From Marinomonas ostreistagni (GTDB lineage Bacteria > Pseudomonadota > Gammaproteobacteria > Pseudomonadales > Marinomonadaceae), in assembly GCF_016888445.1 (NCBI RefSeq), contig NZ_JAFEKF010000003.1, positions 186,001 to 250,000 of the forward strand: 64,000 nt of DNA. Reading direction: 5' to 3'. The position numbers and the translations under genes are program-made. Under the pieces are notes generated by a model that saw only the letters and a list, made by a program, of their open reading frames with translations, had not been told where the DNA came from and ran no database searches. This document shows positions 45,138 through 55,239 of this stretch, in pieces. Each line of letters opens with the position of its first letter. Positions within the stretch are counted from its first letter, which is position 1.

Positions 45138-46789
45138 GTTCAACCAAAGACCATCAAGCCAACAAAGGAGCTGTGGCCGTCGTGAAAAGTACCCGCAATA
45201 TTTCTAAGATTTGGTTGATTCCCTTGGTGACTCTTATCTTGGGGGCTTGGTTTATCTTCCAAGATATCAAAGGGCAAGGTGTCAGTATTGAAATAGAGTT
45301 TGAAACGGCGGCGGGTCTTGAAGCTGGTAAAACGCAGTTGAAAATTCGAGACGTAGTGATCGGACGGGTCGACGACATCCGTTTAAGCGATGACTCCTCC
45401 AGTGTTTTAGTGACCGCTAATCTAGACAGTGATGCGGAAAAGTACCTGCGCACGGATACGCGTTTTTGGGTGGTTTCACCGCAAGTCTCTTTAGCCGGAA
45501 TTTCTGGCTTGCAGACGTTAGTATCAGGCTCTTACATTGATATGTCGCCAGGGGTAGAGGGTGAACCAGCGCGTCAGTTTAAAGGGTTAAGTGATCCGCC
45601 AGTGACGCCAATCGGCACACCTGGCTTACGCGTGTACCTACAAAGTGAGCAGTCATTTACCGCTAAAGTAGGCGATCCGGTGATCTACCGTGGCTTGTCA
45701 GTCGGACGTATTGAAACCGTGGAATACGACCTAAAATCACGCCGCGCTGAATACAGTGCCTTTATCGAAGCGCCCTTCGATCAACTGGTTACTTCTAACA
45801 CACGCTTTTGGAATTCAAGTGGCATCGAGCTTGAGCTTGGTGTTGAGGGGCTAGGTGTGACCACCTCAAGTTTAGAATCTTTGTTAGTGGGCGGTATTAC
45901 CTTTGATGAACCTAACGAAATGCCACCGGTAGAGCCCTTAAGTGAAGACCGTGTGTTCCACATTTATCCCACTAAGAAAAGCGCCGTGGCGCACCGTTAT
46001 GAACAAACGGTGTACTACGTTATTTTAGTGGAAAGCTCAGTGCGTGGTTTGGTTGAAGGTGCGCCAGTGGAGTATCGAGGGTTAAAAATTGGCCAAGTTG
46101 AAGAGGTTAATTTAAAGCTTGAAAGCGATGATCGTGAGATTCAGGCCGATGCGTATAAAATTCCGGTACTCATTTCAATTCAGCCAGGACGAGCCAATTT
46201 AACCGATGATGAGCAGGGTAAACAACGCATTGCACAACAGTTAGAAGCGTGGGTGGCGCGCGGTTTGCGTGCTTCCTTAAAAACTGGAAACTTGCTCACA
46301 GGGTCGGTATTCGTCGATTTACAACACTACGATGATGTTGAGTCTGCACGCTTGGGTGAGGTAGCGGGTTATACCGTGATTCCGACTGTACCGGGGCAAA
46401 TTATGCAGCTGGCGGAGCAGATTAATACCACGCTTGAGAAGGTGAATGATCTGCCAATCAATGGCGTTGCCCAAGATTTACGCACTCTGTTGCAAGATCT
46501 TGCCAGTAGCGCGCAAGCATTTAATGACACCAGCAACTCACTCACTACTAAGCTTGATCAACTGGATATGCGCGGTCTAAATGACACCTTGGCAAGTCTG
46601 AATACTTTGCTCACCAATTTATCTGAAGACGAGCAGGGTATGTCTTCTGTTAATGAAACCATGACCGAGATTCAAGAGGCGATTCGCGAGTTGAAGCCGC
46701 TATTGCAAAAAATGAACAGTGCTCCAAACAGTCTGATTTTTAAGAGCCAAGTCGCGCCAGATATTGAGCCACAAGGAGTGAAACGATGA
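45134..46789 (+). CDS. pqiB: PqiB-like MCE-domain protein
   Basis: 551 residues from the ATG at 45134 overlapping the pqiA stop. N-terminal membrane helix (IWLIPLVTLILGAWFIFQD), three MCE domains (about 40-135, 155-225, 285-395) with GVSIEIEFETAAGLEAGKTQ and GLSVGRIE signatures, and a C-terminal coiled-coil tail (from about 420) that in E. coli builds the periplasm-spanning needle. Lipid transport between membranes. Confidence 0.93.
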   Translation: MSSTKDHQANKGAVAVVKSTRNISKIWLIPLVTLILGAWFIFQDIKGQGVSIEIEFETAAGLEAGKTQLKIRDVVIGRVDDIRLSDDSSSVLVTANLDSDAEKYLRTDTRFWVVSPQVSLAGISGLQTLVSGSYIDMSPGVEGEPARQFKGLSDPPVTPIGTPGLRVYLQSEQSFTAKVGDPVIYRGLSVGRIETVEYDLKSRRAEYSAFIEAPFDQLVTSNTRFWNSSGIELELGVEGLGVTTSSLESLLVGGITFDEPNEMPPVEPLSEDRVFHIYPTKKSAVAHRYEQTVYYVILVESSVRGLVEGAPVEYRGLKIGQVEEVNLKLESDDREIQADAYKIPVLISIQPGRANLTDDEQGKQRIAQQLEAWVARGLRASLKTGNLLTGSVFVDLQHYDDVESARLGEVAGYTVIPTVPGQIMQLAEQINTTLEKVNDLPINGVAQDLRTLLQDLASSAQAFNDTSNSLTTKLDQLDMRGLNDTLASLNTLLTNLSEDEQGMSSVNETMTEIQEAIRELKPLLQKMNSAPNSLIFKSQVAPDIEPQGVKR

Positions 46790-47334
46790 AGATTTTTGCC
46801 GCAGTGCTATGTATGGTGTTGCTCAGTGCCTGTGCCACCAGCACACTAGAACCACCTAAGTATTATGTCTTGAATGGTGCACCTAAAGCCACAGAGTCAA
46901 CCCAGCAGGTCACGCCAATAGAGTTGAGTTCTATTACGCTGGCTGAATATTTGCAAAGCTCTAATATGGTGTTGCAGGTGTCTGAGCACGAACTGTTTTT
47001 TTCGACCAATCATTTATGGGCAGAACCGTTACAAGTTGGTATTGAAAAGGCCTTAGCCAATCAGTTGTGGTTAGTGCAGGATGCGTCACAAGCGGCGTTA
47101 GAATTAGAGCTTAACGTCGATTACTTCCATATTATTGATCAGGATTCAGTGATTTTGGCTGGGCATTATTCGGTAGAGGGCCAAGACGGCACGCTTACGC
47201 AGCAGCGCTTTTCACTGCAGCAACCGCTGAATGAGTCCGGTTACCCATATGCGGTATCGGTGATGTCAGAGTTGGTGGAGCGATTAGGTAAAGAGATTCT
47301 GCAGCAGGTGCAAATCAGCCAAAGTGCACGTTAG
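46786..47334 (+). CDS. pqiC: PqiC-like outer-membrane lipoprotein
   Basis: 182 residues, ATG overlapping the pqiB stop (ATGA). Signal with lipobox LLSAC (Cys16). ABC-type transport auxiliary fold with PPKYYVLNG and ITLAEYLQSSNMVLQ. It anchors the PqiB needle in the outer membrane. Convergent with fau. Confidence 0.92.
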   Translation: MKIFAAVLCMVLLSACATSTLEPPKYYVLNGAPKATESTQQVTPIELSSITLAEYLQSSNMVLQVSEHELFFSTNHLWAEPLQVGIEKALANQLWLVQDASQAALELELNVDYFHIIDQDSVILAGHYSVEGQDGTLTQQRFSLQQPLNESGYPYAVSVMSELVERLGKEILQQVQISQSAR

Positions 47335-47352
47335 CACTTTGGCTAGAAAGTA

Positions 47353-47919
47353 TTAGCAAGGGATAAAGCGACTAGGGGTTAAAATGCCGCCCAGCGGAAC
47401 ATCCCAAGACTCAATTGGTAAGCTCTCTACTTCTTGGCAGTCGTGCGCCAGTCCGATGAGTTGAGTGCGTTCGGCTTTATGCTCAAAAGTGCGATCGTAA
47501 AAACCTCCACCCATGCCTAGGCGTCCGCCTTGGGCATCAAATCCAACTAATGGCATGAGTACCTGATCCATATCGCTGCCCGTGGCAGGGTTAGGATCAA
47601 TCGGCTCAAGAATACCAAAGCTATTTTTTTGCCACTCACAGTCGCTGGTATAGCGAGCAAACACGAGGGCTTGGCCGTCGAGTACCGGTAAGAAGACATT
47701 GATATCATTCGCCCAGCACCACTTACAAATCTCGCTGGGAGAAATCTCGCCATCGTTAGTGAGATATAAAGCAAGATTGGCTTGTTTAGGTAAGTTGCTC
47801 GCTAAAGCTGATAAAAAGGTTTGCGTAACTTGCTCGGCTGCTAGTGCTTGCTCGGACTCGGTTAGCTGTTGGCGTTGTGAGCGAAGATGTTTGCGAAGTG
47901 CTTGTCGATCTAGAGACAT
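47353..47919 (-). CDS. fau: 5-formyltetrahydrofolate cyclo-ligase
   Basis: 188 residues. Converts 5-formyl-THF to 5,10-methenyl-THF with ATP. N-terminal RQALRKHLRSQRQQLTESEQ and the signature LGMGGGFYDRTFEHKAE near residue 135. It follows the 6S RNA gene with the same orientation, the conserved zapA-ssrS-ygfA order of gammaproteobacteria. Also called ygfA. Confidence 0.94.
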   Translation of the reverse strand: MSLDRQALRKHLRSQRQQLTESEQALAAEQVTQTFLSALASNLPKQANLALYLTNDGEISPSEICKWCWANDINVFLPVLDGQALVFARYTSDCEWQKNSFGILEPIDPNPATGSDMDQVLMPLVGFDAQGGRLGMGGGFYDRTFEHKAERTQLIGLAHDCQEVESLPIESWDVPLGGILTPSRFIPC

Positions 47920-47924
47920 AGAAA

Positions 47925-48103
47925 AGAGTTTCCCAAGTTGCCGTTTCGGCTATTGGCCTTGAACCCAGTGGTTCAAGGTGGAAGTCACTGAGACTCTTTA
48001 GGCTTTCCGTCGCACGGACTTGCTCACCGAATCTGCAGTATCATTCCGGGTTATTGCTCATAGGCTCAAGGGCGTTAAGCCGCTTCGTACAACCCAGGAA
48101 ACA
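47925..48103 (-). ncRNA. ssrS: 6S RNA
   Basis: About 178 bases between zapA and fau. The ends pair: GTTTCCTGGGTTG at the 5' side with CAACTTGGGAAAC at the 3' side (with G-U pairs). Conserved parts include the hairpin CCTTGAACC/GGGTTCAAGG and the strand GTGAGCAAGTCCGTGCGACG of the central-bubble side. It mimics open promoter DNA and sequesters sigma-70 RNA polymerase in stationary phase. A -10 element TATACT lies at 48109-48114; ends are estimates. Confidence 0.9.
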
Positions 48104-48108
48104 CCGCT

Positions 48109-48114
48109 AGTATA
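48109..48114 (-). promoter_or_regulatory. Probable -10 element of the 6S RNA promoter
   Basis: TATACT on the minus strand, about 6 bases before the inferred 5' end of 6S RNA. Confidence 0.55.
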
Positions 48115-48225
48115 GGGGAGGGATGGCAAAAAATCATCTTAAGATTCTGGGCTTGCTGGGCGCGACTTGAAGAATTTTCGTGAACAAATCACTTGCTAAA
48201 CGCCTTGTAACCTGACTTTGTATAA

Positions 48226-48519
48226 TTAGCCTGCTTTGTTTTGTTGGCCCAGCGCAGAATCCAGCTGTGACGTTAGCTCACGCAGCTGTTGCTCGTTTGA
48301 GCGAGCGTATTGGCGGCTCGATAACAAATCGTGGGTGATGTTTAAAGCGGCGATGATAGCAATTTTTTCAAGACCGACAGCCTTTCCGCTTGCTCGCAGC
48401 TCACGCATTTGATTATTCAGATATTCTGCGGCTTCTTTTAATTCAGTCTCGTGGCCTTTCGGACAGTTGATGTTGAAAGATTTGCCCAGAATGTCGATAG
48501 CAATAGTTGGCTTTTCCAT
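48226..48519 (-). CDS. zapA: Cell division protein ZapA
   Basis: 97 residues. Binds and cross-links FtsZ at the division ring. N-terminal IAIDILGKSFNINCPKGHET, then a helical coiled coil with EYLNNQMRELRASGKAVGLE and IAIIAALNITHDLL. It lies upstream of 6S RNA in the same orientation and diverges from prfB. Confidence 0.93.
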   Translation of the reverse strand: MEKPTIAIDILGKSFNINCPKGHETELKEAAEYLNNQMRELRASGKAVGLEKIAIIAALNITHDLLSSRQYARSNEQQLRELTSQLDSALGQQNKAG

Positions 48520-48662
48520 GATATCTCCGACAGCTAGATAGGCGTTAAATTAGTTGAATTTCCATGATTTTCGCAACGAATAACATTTTATGCCGCAGGT
48601 AAATTCGTTACAATTGGCGATTCGTTAAATCCACCTAAAATTTATAGCAAATTGACGTAAAA

Positions 48663-49758
48663 ATGGAAATTAATCCGATTATTTCAAAGATAAAAGACCT
48701 TTCTGAGCGTACTCAAGTGCTCCGGGGGTATCTTTGACTACGAGTCAAAGAAAGAGCGTCTAGAAGAAGTTAGCCGCGAGTTAGAAGATCCCAATGTTTG
48801 GAACGACCCTGACTATGCCCAAAAATTGGGTAAAGAGCGTTCAACATTAGAAGGTGTTGTGTCCACTATCGATAACCTTGAAACCGGTGTGGATGATGCC
48901 AATACCTTGCTTGAGATGGCCGTCGAAGAAAACGACGAAGAGTCTGTCGAAGCAGTACAACTTGAGCTTGAAGAGCTTGAGGCACAGCTGGGTACCCTAG
49001 AGTTTCGTCGTATGTTTTCGGGTGAAATGGACCAGAATAATGCCTTTTTGGATATTCAAGCTGGTTCGGGTGGTACGGAAGCTCAAGATTGGGCCAATAT
49101 GTTGCTGCGCATGTACTTGCGTTGGGGCGAAGATAAAGGCTTCAAAGTTGAGATCATTGAGGTGTCAGCAGGTGAAGTGGCAGGCATCAAATCGGCTTCA
49201 GTACGCTTTGAAGGTGAATACGCATTTGGTTGGTTGCGCACTGAAACGGGCGTACACCGCTTAGTCCGTAAATCACCGTTTGACTCGGGTAATCGCCGTC
49301 ATACGTCTTTTGCCTCGGTATTTTTATCGCCTGAGATCGATGACAACGTCGAGATTGATATCAATCCAGCGGATCTGCGTATTGATACTTACCGTTCATC
49401 AGGTGCCGGTGGTCAGCACGTCAACACCACGGATTCAGCGGTGCGTATTACCCACGATCCATCGGGTATCGTAGTGCAATGTCAAAACCAGCGTTCGCAA
49501 CACGCTAACCGTGACTTCGCCATGAAACAATTACGTGCCAAGTTGTACGAGTTGGAAATGCAAAAGCGTACGGAAGCAGCTCAAGCACAAGAAGATAGTA
49601 AGTCGGATATCGGTTGGGGTAGCCAAATTCGCTCCTATGTACTGGACGCGTCCCGTATTAAAGACTTACGTACTGGCGTTGAAAGCTCTAATACCGGCTC
49701 GGTATTGGATGGCAACCTAGACCAATTTATTGTGGCAAGCCTTAAGCAAGGCCTGTAA
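48663..49758 (+). CDS. prfB: Peptide chain release factor 2 (programmed +1 frameshift)
   Basis: 364 residues by a +1 shift. The first 24 codons start at ATG 48663 and end CTT TGA C at 48732-48738; the ribosome slips on CTT and skips the first base of TGA (T48735) to read CTT GAC. The upstream GGGGG-TAT-CTT-TGA-C site is conserved, but CGGGGG replaces the AGGGGG of E. coli. Domain 2 anticodon-mimic SPF ([15 protein letters not shown]) and GGQ at 249-251 ([13 protein letters not shown]) are intact. It recognises UAA and UGA. RF2 level controls its own frameshift. lysS follows by 35 bases. Confidence 0.96.
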
Positions 49759-49793
49759 CGCACACCATTTGATGAAGAGTACATAACAAGACC

Positions 49794-51296
49794 ATGTCTA
49801 ACGAAACGCAAAACGATAGCAACGTAAACAGCGAAGATAACCGTTTAGTGGCTGAGCGCCGCGCAAAATTGGCGGCGATCCGTGAACAGCGCAATGCCTT
49901 TCCAAATACCTTCCGTCGCGATGCCTATGCGGCAGACTTGCAAGCGGAGCTGGGCCAATTTGAAAAGCCTGAGTTAGAAGAAAAGAATCATGTGGTAAGC
50001 ATTGCTGGCCGTATTATCCGTAATCGTGGTGCGTTCATGTTGCTGCAAGATATGAGCGGTCAGATTCAGGCGTACATCAACCGTAAAGCGTTAGATCCTG
50101 AGCTATTGAAAGAAATCAAGAGCTGGGACCTTGGCGATATCATTGGTGTCACCGGTCCGGTACACAAGTCTGGTAAAGGCGATCTGTACGTGGATATGCA
50201 ATCGGTTGAGCTACTAACCAAATCGCTACGCCCATTACCAGACAAGCACCATGGCTTGGCGGATATGGAAATGCGTTACCGTCAGCGTTACGTAGACTTG
50301 ATCGTTAACGAAGAGTCGCGCACGACGTTCCAAGTACGCTCAAAAATCATTTCTACGATTCGTCGCTTCCTAGAAGATCGTCGTTTCATGGAAGTGGAAA
50401 CTCCAATGCTACAAACGATCCCTGGTGGTGCATCAGCGCGTCCTTTCGTGACGCATCACAATGCCATGGATATGGACATGTTTTTGCGTATCGCTCCTGA
50501 GCTTTACCTGAAGCGTTTGGTCGTCGGTGGTTTTGAGCGTGTATTTGAGATCAACCGTAACTTCCGTAACGAAGGTGTGTCGACGCGCCACAACCCTGAA
50601 TTCACTATGATCGAATTCTACCAAGCGTACGCGGATTACAAAGATCTGATGGACCTGACCGAAGAAATGCTGCGCACGGTTTCTGAAGAAGTATTGGGTA
50701 AAACCGTTGTACAGTACGGCGAGCACGAATTTGATTTCGGTGCACCGTTTGCTCGCATGACAATGTTAGAAGCGATCCTGCACTACAACCCTGAGTTGAG
50801 TGCTGACGACCTTGATACGGTTGAGAAAGCGACTGAAGTGGCTAAAAAACTGCACATTGATGTTCAGCCGATCTGGGGGCTTGGTAAGCTTTGGACGGAA
50901 ATCTTCGAAGAAACTGCTGAGAGCAAGTTGATTCAACCGACTTTCATCACCGAATACCCAGCTGAAGTATCACCTCTAGCACGTCGTAACGATGATAATG
51001 CTTTCATTACTGATCGCTTTGAGTTCTTCGTTGGTGGTCGTGAAATCGCAAACGGTTTCTCAGAACTTAACGATGCTGAAGATCAAGCGGAGCGTTTCCG
51101 CCGTCAGGTAGAAGAGAAAGACGCGGGTGATGATGAAGCCATGCACTACGATGCAGACTACATCAATGCCCTAGAATACGGTCTACCACCGACAGCTGGC
51201 CAAGGTATCGGTATCGACCGTTTGGTGATGTTGTTCACTGATTCGGCTTCGATCCGTGACGTGTTGTTGTTCCCGCATATGCGCCCACAAGACTAA
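49794..51296 (+). CDS. lysS: Lysyl-tRNA synthetase, class II
   Basis: 500 residues. OB-fold anticodon domain (about 60-170), then motif 1 ([20 protein letters not shown]), motif 2 ([20 protein letters not shown], with [14 protein letters not shown]) and motif 3 ([18 protein letters not shown]). All present. The prfB-lysS order is the same as in E. coli. A terminator follows at 51335. Confidence 0.97.
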   Translation: MSNETQNDSNVNSEDNRLVAERRAKLAAIREQRNAFPNTFRRDAYAADLQAELGQFEKPELEEKNHVVSIAGRIIRNRGAFMLLQDMSGQIQAYINRKALDPELLKEIKSWDLGDIIGVTGPVHKSGKGDLYVDMQSVELLTKSLRPLPDKHHGLADMEMRYRQRYVDLIVNEESRTTFQVRSKIISTIRRFLEDRRFMEVETPMLQTIPGGASARPFVTHHNAMDMDMFLRIAPELYLKRLVVGGFERVFEINRNFRNEGVSTRHNPEFTMIEFYQAYADYKDLMDLTEEMLRTVSEEVLGKTVVQYGEHEFDFGAPFARMTMLEAILHYNPELSADDLDTVEKATEVAKKLHIDVQPIWGLGKLWTEIFEETAESKLIQPTFITEYPAEVSPLARRNDDNAFITDRFEFFVGGREIANGFSELNDAEDQAERFRRQVEEKDAGDDEAMHYDADYINALEYGLPPTAGQGIGIDRLVMLFTDSASIRDVLLFPHMRPQD

Positions 51297-51334
51297 TCTG
51301 AGGCGCGCGTTAGCAAGTAATAAACGACTATTTT

Positions 51335-51360
51335 AAGGCCTCTTATGAGGCCTTATTTTA
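51335..51360 (+). terminator. lysS terminator
   Basis: AAGGCCTC, TTAT loop, GAGGCCTT, then ATTTTATGG. Confidence 0.8.
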
Positions 51361-51417
51361 TGGTTTCTTTAAAACTTTAATCGTAAAGGCTCAGGCCTTT
51401 GCAAATGGAGCGTTGTA

Positions 51418-52476
51418 ATGAGCCGATTTTGGACTGATAAAATTGCCGCCCTTGACCCGTATGTGCCAGGGGAGCAACCACAAGATAAGCAATACATTAA
51501 GCTAAATACCAACGAAAGCCCGTATGGTCCGTCGCCAAAAGCCATCGCAGCGATGCAGGAGCAGGTGACAGAGAAGCTACGTTTATACCCTGATCCAAAC
51601 TGTCAGGTGCTTAAAAATGCGATCGCCAAATCCTACGCGGTAGAGCCTAATCAAGTATTCGTCGGTAATGGTTCTGATGAGGTGTTGGCACTGGCGTTTA
51701 TGGGTTACTTTGCTGGTGGTAAGCCACTAGCCTTTGCTGACATCACTTATAGCTTTTATAAGGTGTACGCCAACCTATACGGCATTACACCAGATATCGT
51801 ACCGCTAAACGATGAGTTTGATATTGTGCCAAGCGACTACGATAACCTAGACGTATCTGGCATTGTCATCACCAATCCGAACGCGCCAACCGGTAAAGCT
51901 CTACCCTTAGCAGATATCGAGCATATTCTGAAAGCTAACCCTGATATCGTGGTATTAGTGGATGAAGCCTATGTCGACTTTGGTGCCCAAAGTGCCACCA
52001 CACTGGTGAACCAATATCCGAATTTGATTGTGTCGCAAACCTTGTCTAAATCACGTGCTTTAGCGGGGATTCGCGTAGGGTATGCTATTGCGCATCCAGA
52101 CTTAATCGAAGGTTTAGAGCGTCTTAAAAACTCATTTAACTCGTACCCAATTGATCGCATTGCGTTAGCGGGTGCGACGGCAGCGGTGGAAGACGAAGCG
52201 TATCTTGCAGACATCTGCAAGCGCACCGTGACCACGCGTGATTGGACCGTGACAGAGCTTGAGAAGCTAGGCTTTGAAGTGTTGCCTTCGGCCACTAACT
52301 TCGTTTTTGTGACGCACCCAGATAAAGCGGCTGAAAGCTTATATCTAGGGCTAAAAGAGCAGGGTATTTTAGTGCGTTACTTTGGCAATAAACCGCGTAT
52401 CGGCAACTTCTTGCGCATCACTATCGGTACCGATGCCGAGATGGCGGCTCTAGTGACAGCACTGAAAAACTTCTAG
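51418..52476 (+). CDS. hisC: Histidinol-phosphate aminotransferase
   Basis: 352 residues. PLP-dependent transamination in histidine synthesis. Landmarks: LNTNESPYGPSPKAI, NGSDEVLALAF, VLVDEAYVDF, and the PLP lysine Lys211 in SQTLSKSRALAGIR. ATG with GGAG upstream. It stands apart from a his operon, as often in Pseudomonas-type genomes. Tyrosine/phenylalanine transamination is a possible side activity. Confidence 0.95.
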   Translation: MSRFWTDKIAALDPYVPGEQPQDKQYIKLNTNESPYGPSPKAIAAMQEQVTEKLRLYPDPNCQVLKNAIAKSYAVEPNQVFVGNGSDEVLALAFMGYFAGGKPLAFADITYSFYKVYANLYGITPDIVPLNDEFDIVPSDYDNLDVSGIVITNPNAPTGKALPLADIEHILKANPDIVVLVDEAYVDFGAQSATTLVNQYPNLIVSQTLSKSRALAGIRVGYAIAHPDLIEGLERLKNSFNSYPIDRIALAGATAAVEDEAYLADICKRTVTTRDWTVTELEKLGFEVLPSATNFVFVTHPDKAAESLYLGLKEQGILVRYFGNKPRIGNFLRITIGTDAEMAALVTALKNF

Positions 52477-52505
52477 TGACGTCGCTATATTGCTGACTGA
52501 GCGAT

Positions 52506-52545
52506 AAGGGCTTAATAGGTAGACTACTTATTAAGCCCTTTTTTG
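52506..52545 (+). terminator. hisC terminator
   Basis: AAGGGCTTAATA and TATTAAGCCCTT flank an 11-base loop, followed by TTTT. Confidence 0.9.
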
Positions 52546-52871
52546 TGGGCTTAGCAAAAGTGCTTGCCAAGATATGTATTTGTATTACATCACTTCTAAA
52601 ACGTTATATCTTAGTTAGTTAAATATGTTCTAAATTAGAAAATATAAGTCTAAATTTTCCCGCTTTAAGGAAAGCGCTCTAAGTACGACTTTAGTTCAAA
52701 TTACCTAGCTAAACGCGACCTTTAAAATAGGCGGATGGTCATGAGCAGGCGTTTCAATGCCCTCAATCGCCATCAGTATTCATTCTTTTTTGTTGAGCCA
52801 AAACGGCGGGGCGTAAAAGAATTTGTATTGTTCCTAGAGAAAACCAATAAAAAATAGTTAAAGGTCTTGAG
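52546..52871 (+). other. 326-base gene-free leader of the CoA-transferase gene
   Basis: A/T-rich stretch with no ORF. It contains the perfect palindrome TTCTAAATTAGAA (52628-52640) with a second partial half-site TCTAAATTTTC just downstream, and a hairpin CGCTTT-AAGG-AAAGCG (52661-52676). The rest shows no clear -35/-10 pair. It ends with AAAGGTCTTGAG before the ATG. Confidence 0.45.
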
Positions 52872-54365
52872 ATGCAGTTAGAGAGAATTCGTCATAACGG
52901 TTTGCACGATAAGGTCATGTCGGCAGAGCAGGCCAGTGAGTTTATTAAAGATGGTATGACGGTGGGCATGAGTGGCTTTACTCGTGCTGGAGAAGCCAAA
53001 GCAGTCCCTACAGCACTGGCGAAGCGAGTCAGTGAGCAGCCGATTAAAATTAACCTGATGACGGGGGCGTCACTAGGTAATGACTTAGATAAGATTTTGA
53101 CGGAGTCGGGCAGTTTAGCGCGACGTATGCCGTTTCAAGTAGATACCACCTTGCGTAAAGCCATTAACCAAGGTGAGGTGATGTTTATCGACCAGCATTT
53201 GTCAGAGATGGTGGAGCAGCTACGTAACCATCAACTGACGCGCCCTGATGTGGCGATTATCGAAGCCGTCGCAATCACTGAAGAAGGCCATATTGTGCCG
53301 ACAACCTCGGTGGGTAATTCGGCAAGTTTTGCGGTGTTTGCTGACCAAGTCATTGTTGAGATCAATACCCTGCACAGCGACAAGCTAGAAGGGTTGCATG
53401 ACATTTATATTCCGACCTACCGCCCTGAGCGCACGCCTATCCCGATTGTTAAAGTTGATGACCGCATTGGTCAAACCGCGATCCCTATCCCCCCGGAGAA
53501 GATCGCGGGTATTGTCTTCACCAGCACACCGGACTCTTACTCTACGGTAACTGATCCTGACCAAGACACCGCTGCGATTGCTCAGCACTTAGTTACGTTT
53601 TTTAAACAAGAAGTGGCTGATGAGCGTTTAGCAACCAATTTAGGGCCGTTGCAAGCTGGCATCGGCAGTATTGCTAACGCAGTGATGATGGGCTTGTTGG
53701 ATTCGGACTTTGAAGACCTAACCATGTACTCTGAGGTGTTGCAGGACTCTACCTTTGATTTGATTGATGCCGGTAAAATGCGCTTTGCTTCAGGCTGTTC
53801 AGTTATTTTATCTGAGCGTATGAATGCCAAGGTGTTCGATAATATTGAAGCGTATAAAGATAAGCTGATTTTACGTCCACAAGAAATGTCGAACCACCCA
53901 GAAGTAGTGCGTCGCTTGGGTATCATTGCTATTAACACAGCACTTGAATTTGATATCTACGGCAATGTTAACTCGACGCATGTTAGTGGTACCAAAATGA
54001 TGAATGGTATTGGTGGTTCTGGAGACTTTGCGCGTAACGCCCATATGTCGATCTTCGTGACCAAATCGATGGCTAAAAACGGCGCTATTTCCAGTGTTGT
54101 GCCAATGGTGAGTCATGTGGATCATACCGAGCACGATGTAGATATTTTAGTGACTGAGCAAGGTTTGGCGGATCTACGTGGCCTAGCGCCCCGTGAGCGT
54201 GCCGTGCAGGTGATCAAGCATTGTGTGCATCCTGATTATCGCAACCAGTTGCTAGACTACTATGAGCGCGCTTGTGCACGCGGTGGTCACACGCCACATT
54301 TGCTGGAAGAAGCGTTTGCTTGGCATCTTAACTTGGAGCAGCAAGGCTCAATGAAGCTAGATTGA
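52872..54365 (+). CDS. Acetyl-CoA hydrolase / succinate CoA-transferase family protein
   Basis: 497 residues. Family I CoA-transferase with catalytic Glu288 in MYSEVLQDSTFDLIDAGKM and the G-rich MNGIGGSGDFARNA, VPMVSHVDHTEHDV and TEQGLADLRGLAPRERA motifs. Either acetyl-CoA hydrolase (Ach1-like) or succinyl-CoA:acetate CoA-transferase (AarC/SCACT-like); the length and C-terminal motifs fit the latter. It processes acetate with succinyl-CoA in central metabolism. Monocistronic with a long leader. Confidence 0.9.
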   Translation: MQLERIRHNGLHDKVMSAEQASEFIKDGMTVGMSGFTRAGEAKAVPTALAKRVSEQPIKINLMTGASLGNDLDKILTESGSLARRMPFQVDTTLRKAINQGEVMFIDQHLSEMVEQLRNHQLTRPDVAIIEAVAITEEGHIVPTTSVGNSASFAVFADQVIVEINTLHSDKLEGLHDIYIPTYRPERTPIPIVKVDDRIGQTAIPIPPEKIAGIVFTSTPDSYSTVTDPDQDTAAIAQHLVTFFKQEVADERLATNLGPLQAGIGSIANAVMMGLLDSDFEDLTMYSEVLQDSTFDLIDAGKMRFASGCSVILSERMNAKVFDNIEAYKDKLILRPQEMSNHPEVVRRLGIIAINTALEFDIYGNVNSTHVSGTKMMNGIGGSGDFARNAHMSIFVTKSMAKNGAISSVVPMVSHVDHTEHDVDILVTEQGLADLRGLAPRERAVQVIKHCVHPDYRNQLLDYYERACARGGHTPHLLEEAFAWHLNLEQQGSMKLD

Positions 54366-54375
54366 TACCATAAGT

Positions 54376-54400
54376 AAAGGCGCCTAGGGCGCCTTTTTTC
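54376..54400 (+). terminator. CoA-transferase terminator
   Basis: AAAGGCGCC, TAG loop, GGCGCCTTTTTT. Confidence 0.9.
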
Positions 54401-54413
54401 ACTATGATAAACG

Positions 54414-55064
54414 TTATTGCAAACAGATGGCTTCGTAAGGGGAAGCGTGCCCGCTGAATAGTTCGATCACTTTGACTTTGCTGCAATCTTGCTCAACACA
54501 GAAGTAGAGTGCTTCAGCGACATCGGCGCGGGAGATTTGCATATCTTCAAATGCCAAGCTGTCAGGGCGTTCATTAGAGAAGCCATTTTGTGCTGGCTCA
54601 TCGGTGAGTGGACCAGGACGTAATATGGTGTGAGGAACAGTGCTGTCCATCAAATATTCGTCGGCCAAGTGTTTGGCGATGATGTAAGGTTTTATCTTGC
54701 CGTCCATGTCCTCTGGGTCGTGGGCACCATAGGAGCTGAGCAGTACAAAGTGCTCGACACTAGGCTCTTCTTCGGCGTAATCAACAGCACGTCGTGCGGC
54801 CCAAAGATCAATCATAACAGTTTTATCAAATCCAGTATCGGCGCCTGATCCTGCTACAAACACAACCTTTTGCACCCCATCAAAGGCGTCACTAAAGTCG
54901 TCTTCAAGGTTGGCTTGAAACAGCTCCACATTGCTGTGTTGGATTTCAGTGGCTTTATCGAGGTCGCGCACCAAGGCGCGCACTTGATAGCCTCTATAGG
55001 CCAATTTTTGACAAACTTTTTGTCCTACTTGACCGGTAGCACCGATTACTAAAATAGTATTCAT
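54414..55064 (-). CDS. Atypical SDR, NAD(P)-binding protein (YwnB/NmrA-like)
   Basis: 216 residues. Rossmann start ILVIGATGQVGQKVCQKL with NAD(P)-binding GATGQVG; SSYG and the YIIAKHLADEYL segment with the active-site-like Tyr/Lys pair. It belongs to the NmrA-like or SDR_a5 group, often quinone or azoreductase-like sensors. Cytosolic; substrate unknown. Confidence 0.85.
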   Translation of the reverse strand: MNTILVIGATGQVGQKVCQKLAYRGYQVRALVRDLDKATEIQHSNVELFQANLEDDFSDAFDGVQKVVFVAGSGADTGFDKTVMIDLWAARRAVDYAEEEPSVEHFVLLSSYGAHDPEDMDGKIKPYIIAKHLADEYLMDSTVPHTILRPGPLTDEPAQNGFSNERPDSLAFEDMQISRADVAEALYFCVEQDCSKVKVIELFSGHASPYEAICLQ

Positions 55065-55239
55065 AGCTTAGGTCTCCTATTAAAGAATCTGCCATAAGGT
55101 TATACAAAAACTAAGCAGCTATTGTGGACAAATCGCTGTTTTCATAGTCTCTTGATAGTTTTGAGGAATCTGTCAAAGGCTGTGCATGGTAAGCCTTTGA
55201 CATATCTTTGATGAAATAAGTATCTAGTGTGAGGTTACG

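Noticed and set aside
48826-49758. prfB beginning with an in-frame ATG at 48826
   Set aside because: This would drop about 55 N-terminal residues; the upstream ATG plus the CTT-TGA-C frameshift gives a full RF2.
52546-52871. A small gene in the gap
   Set aside because: No open frame with a ribosome site was found; it is A/T-rich with stops in all frames.
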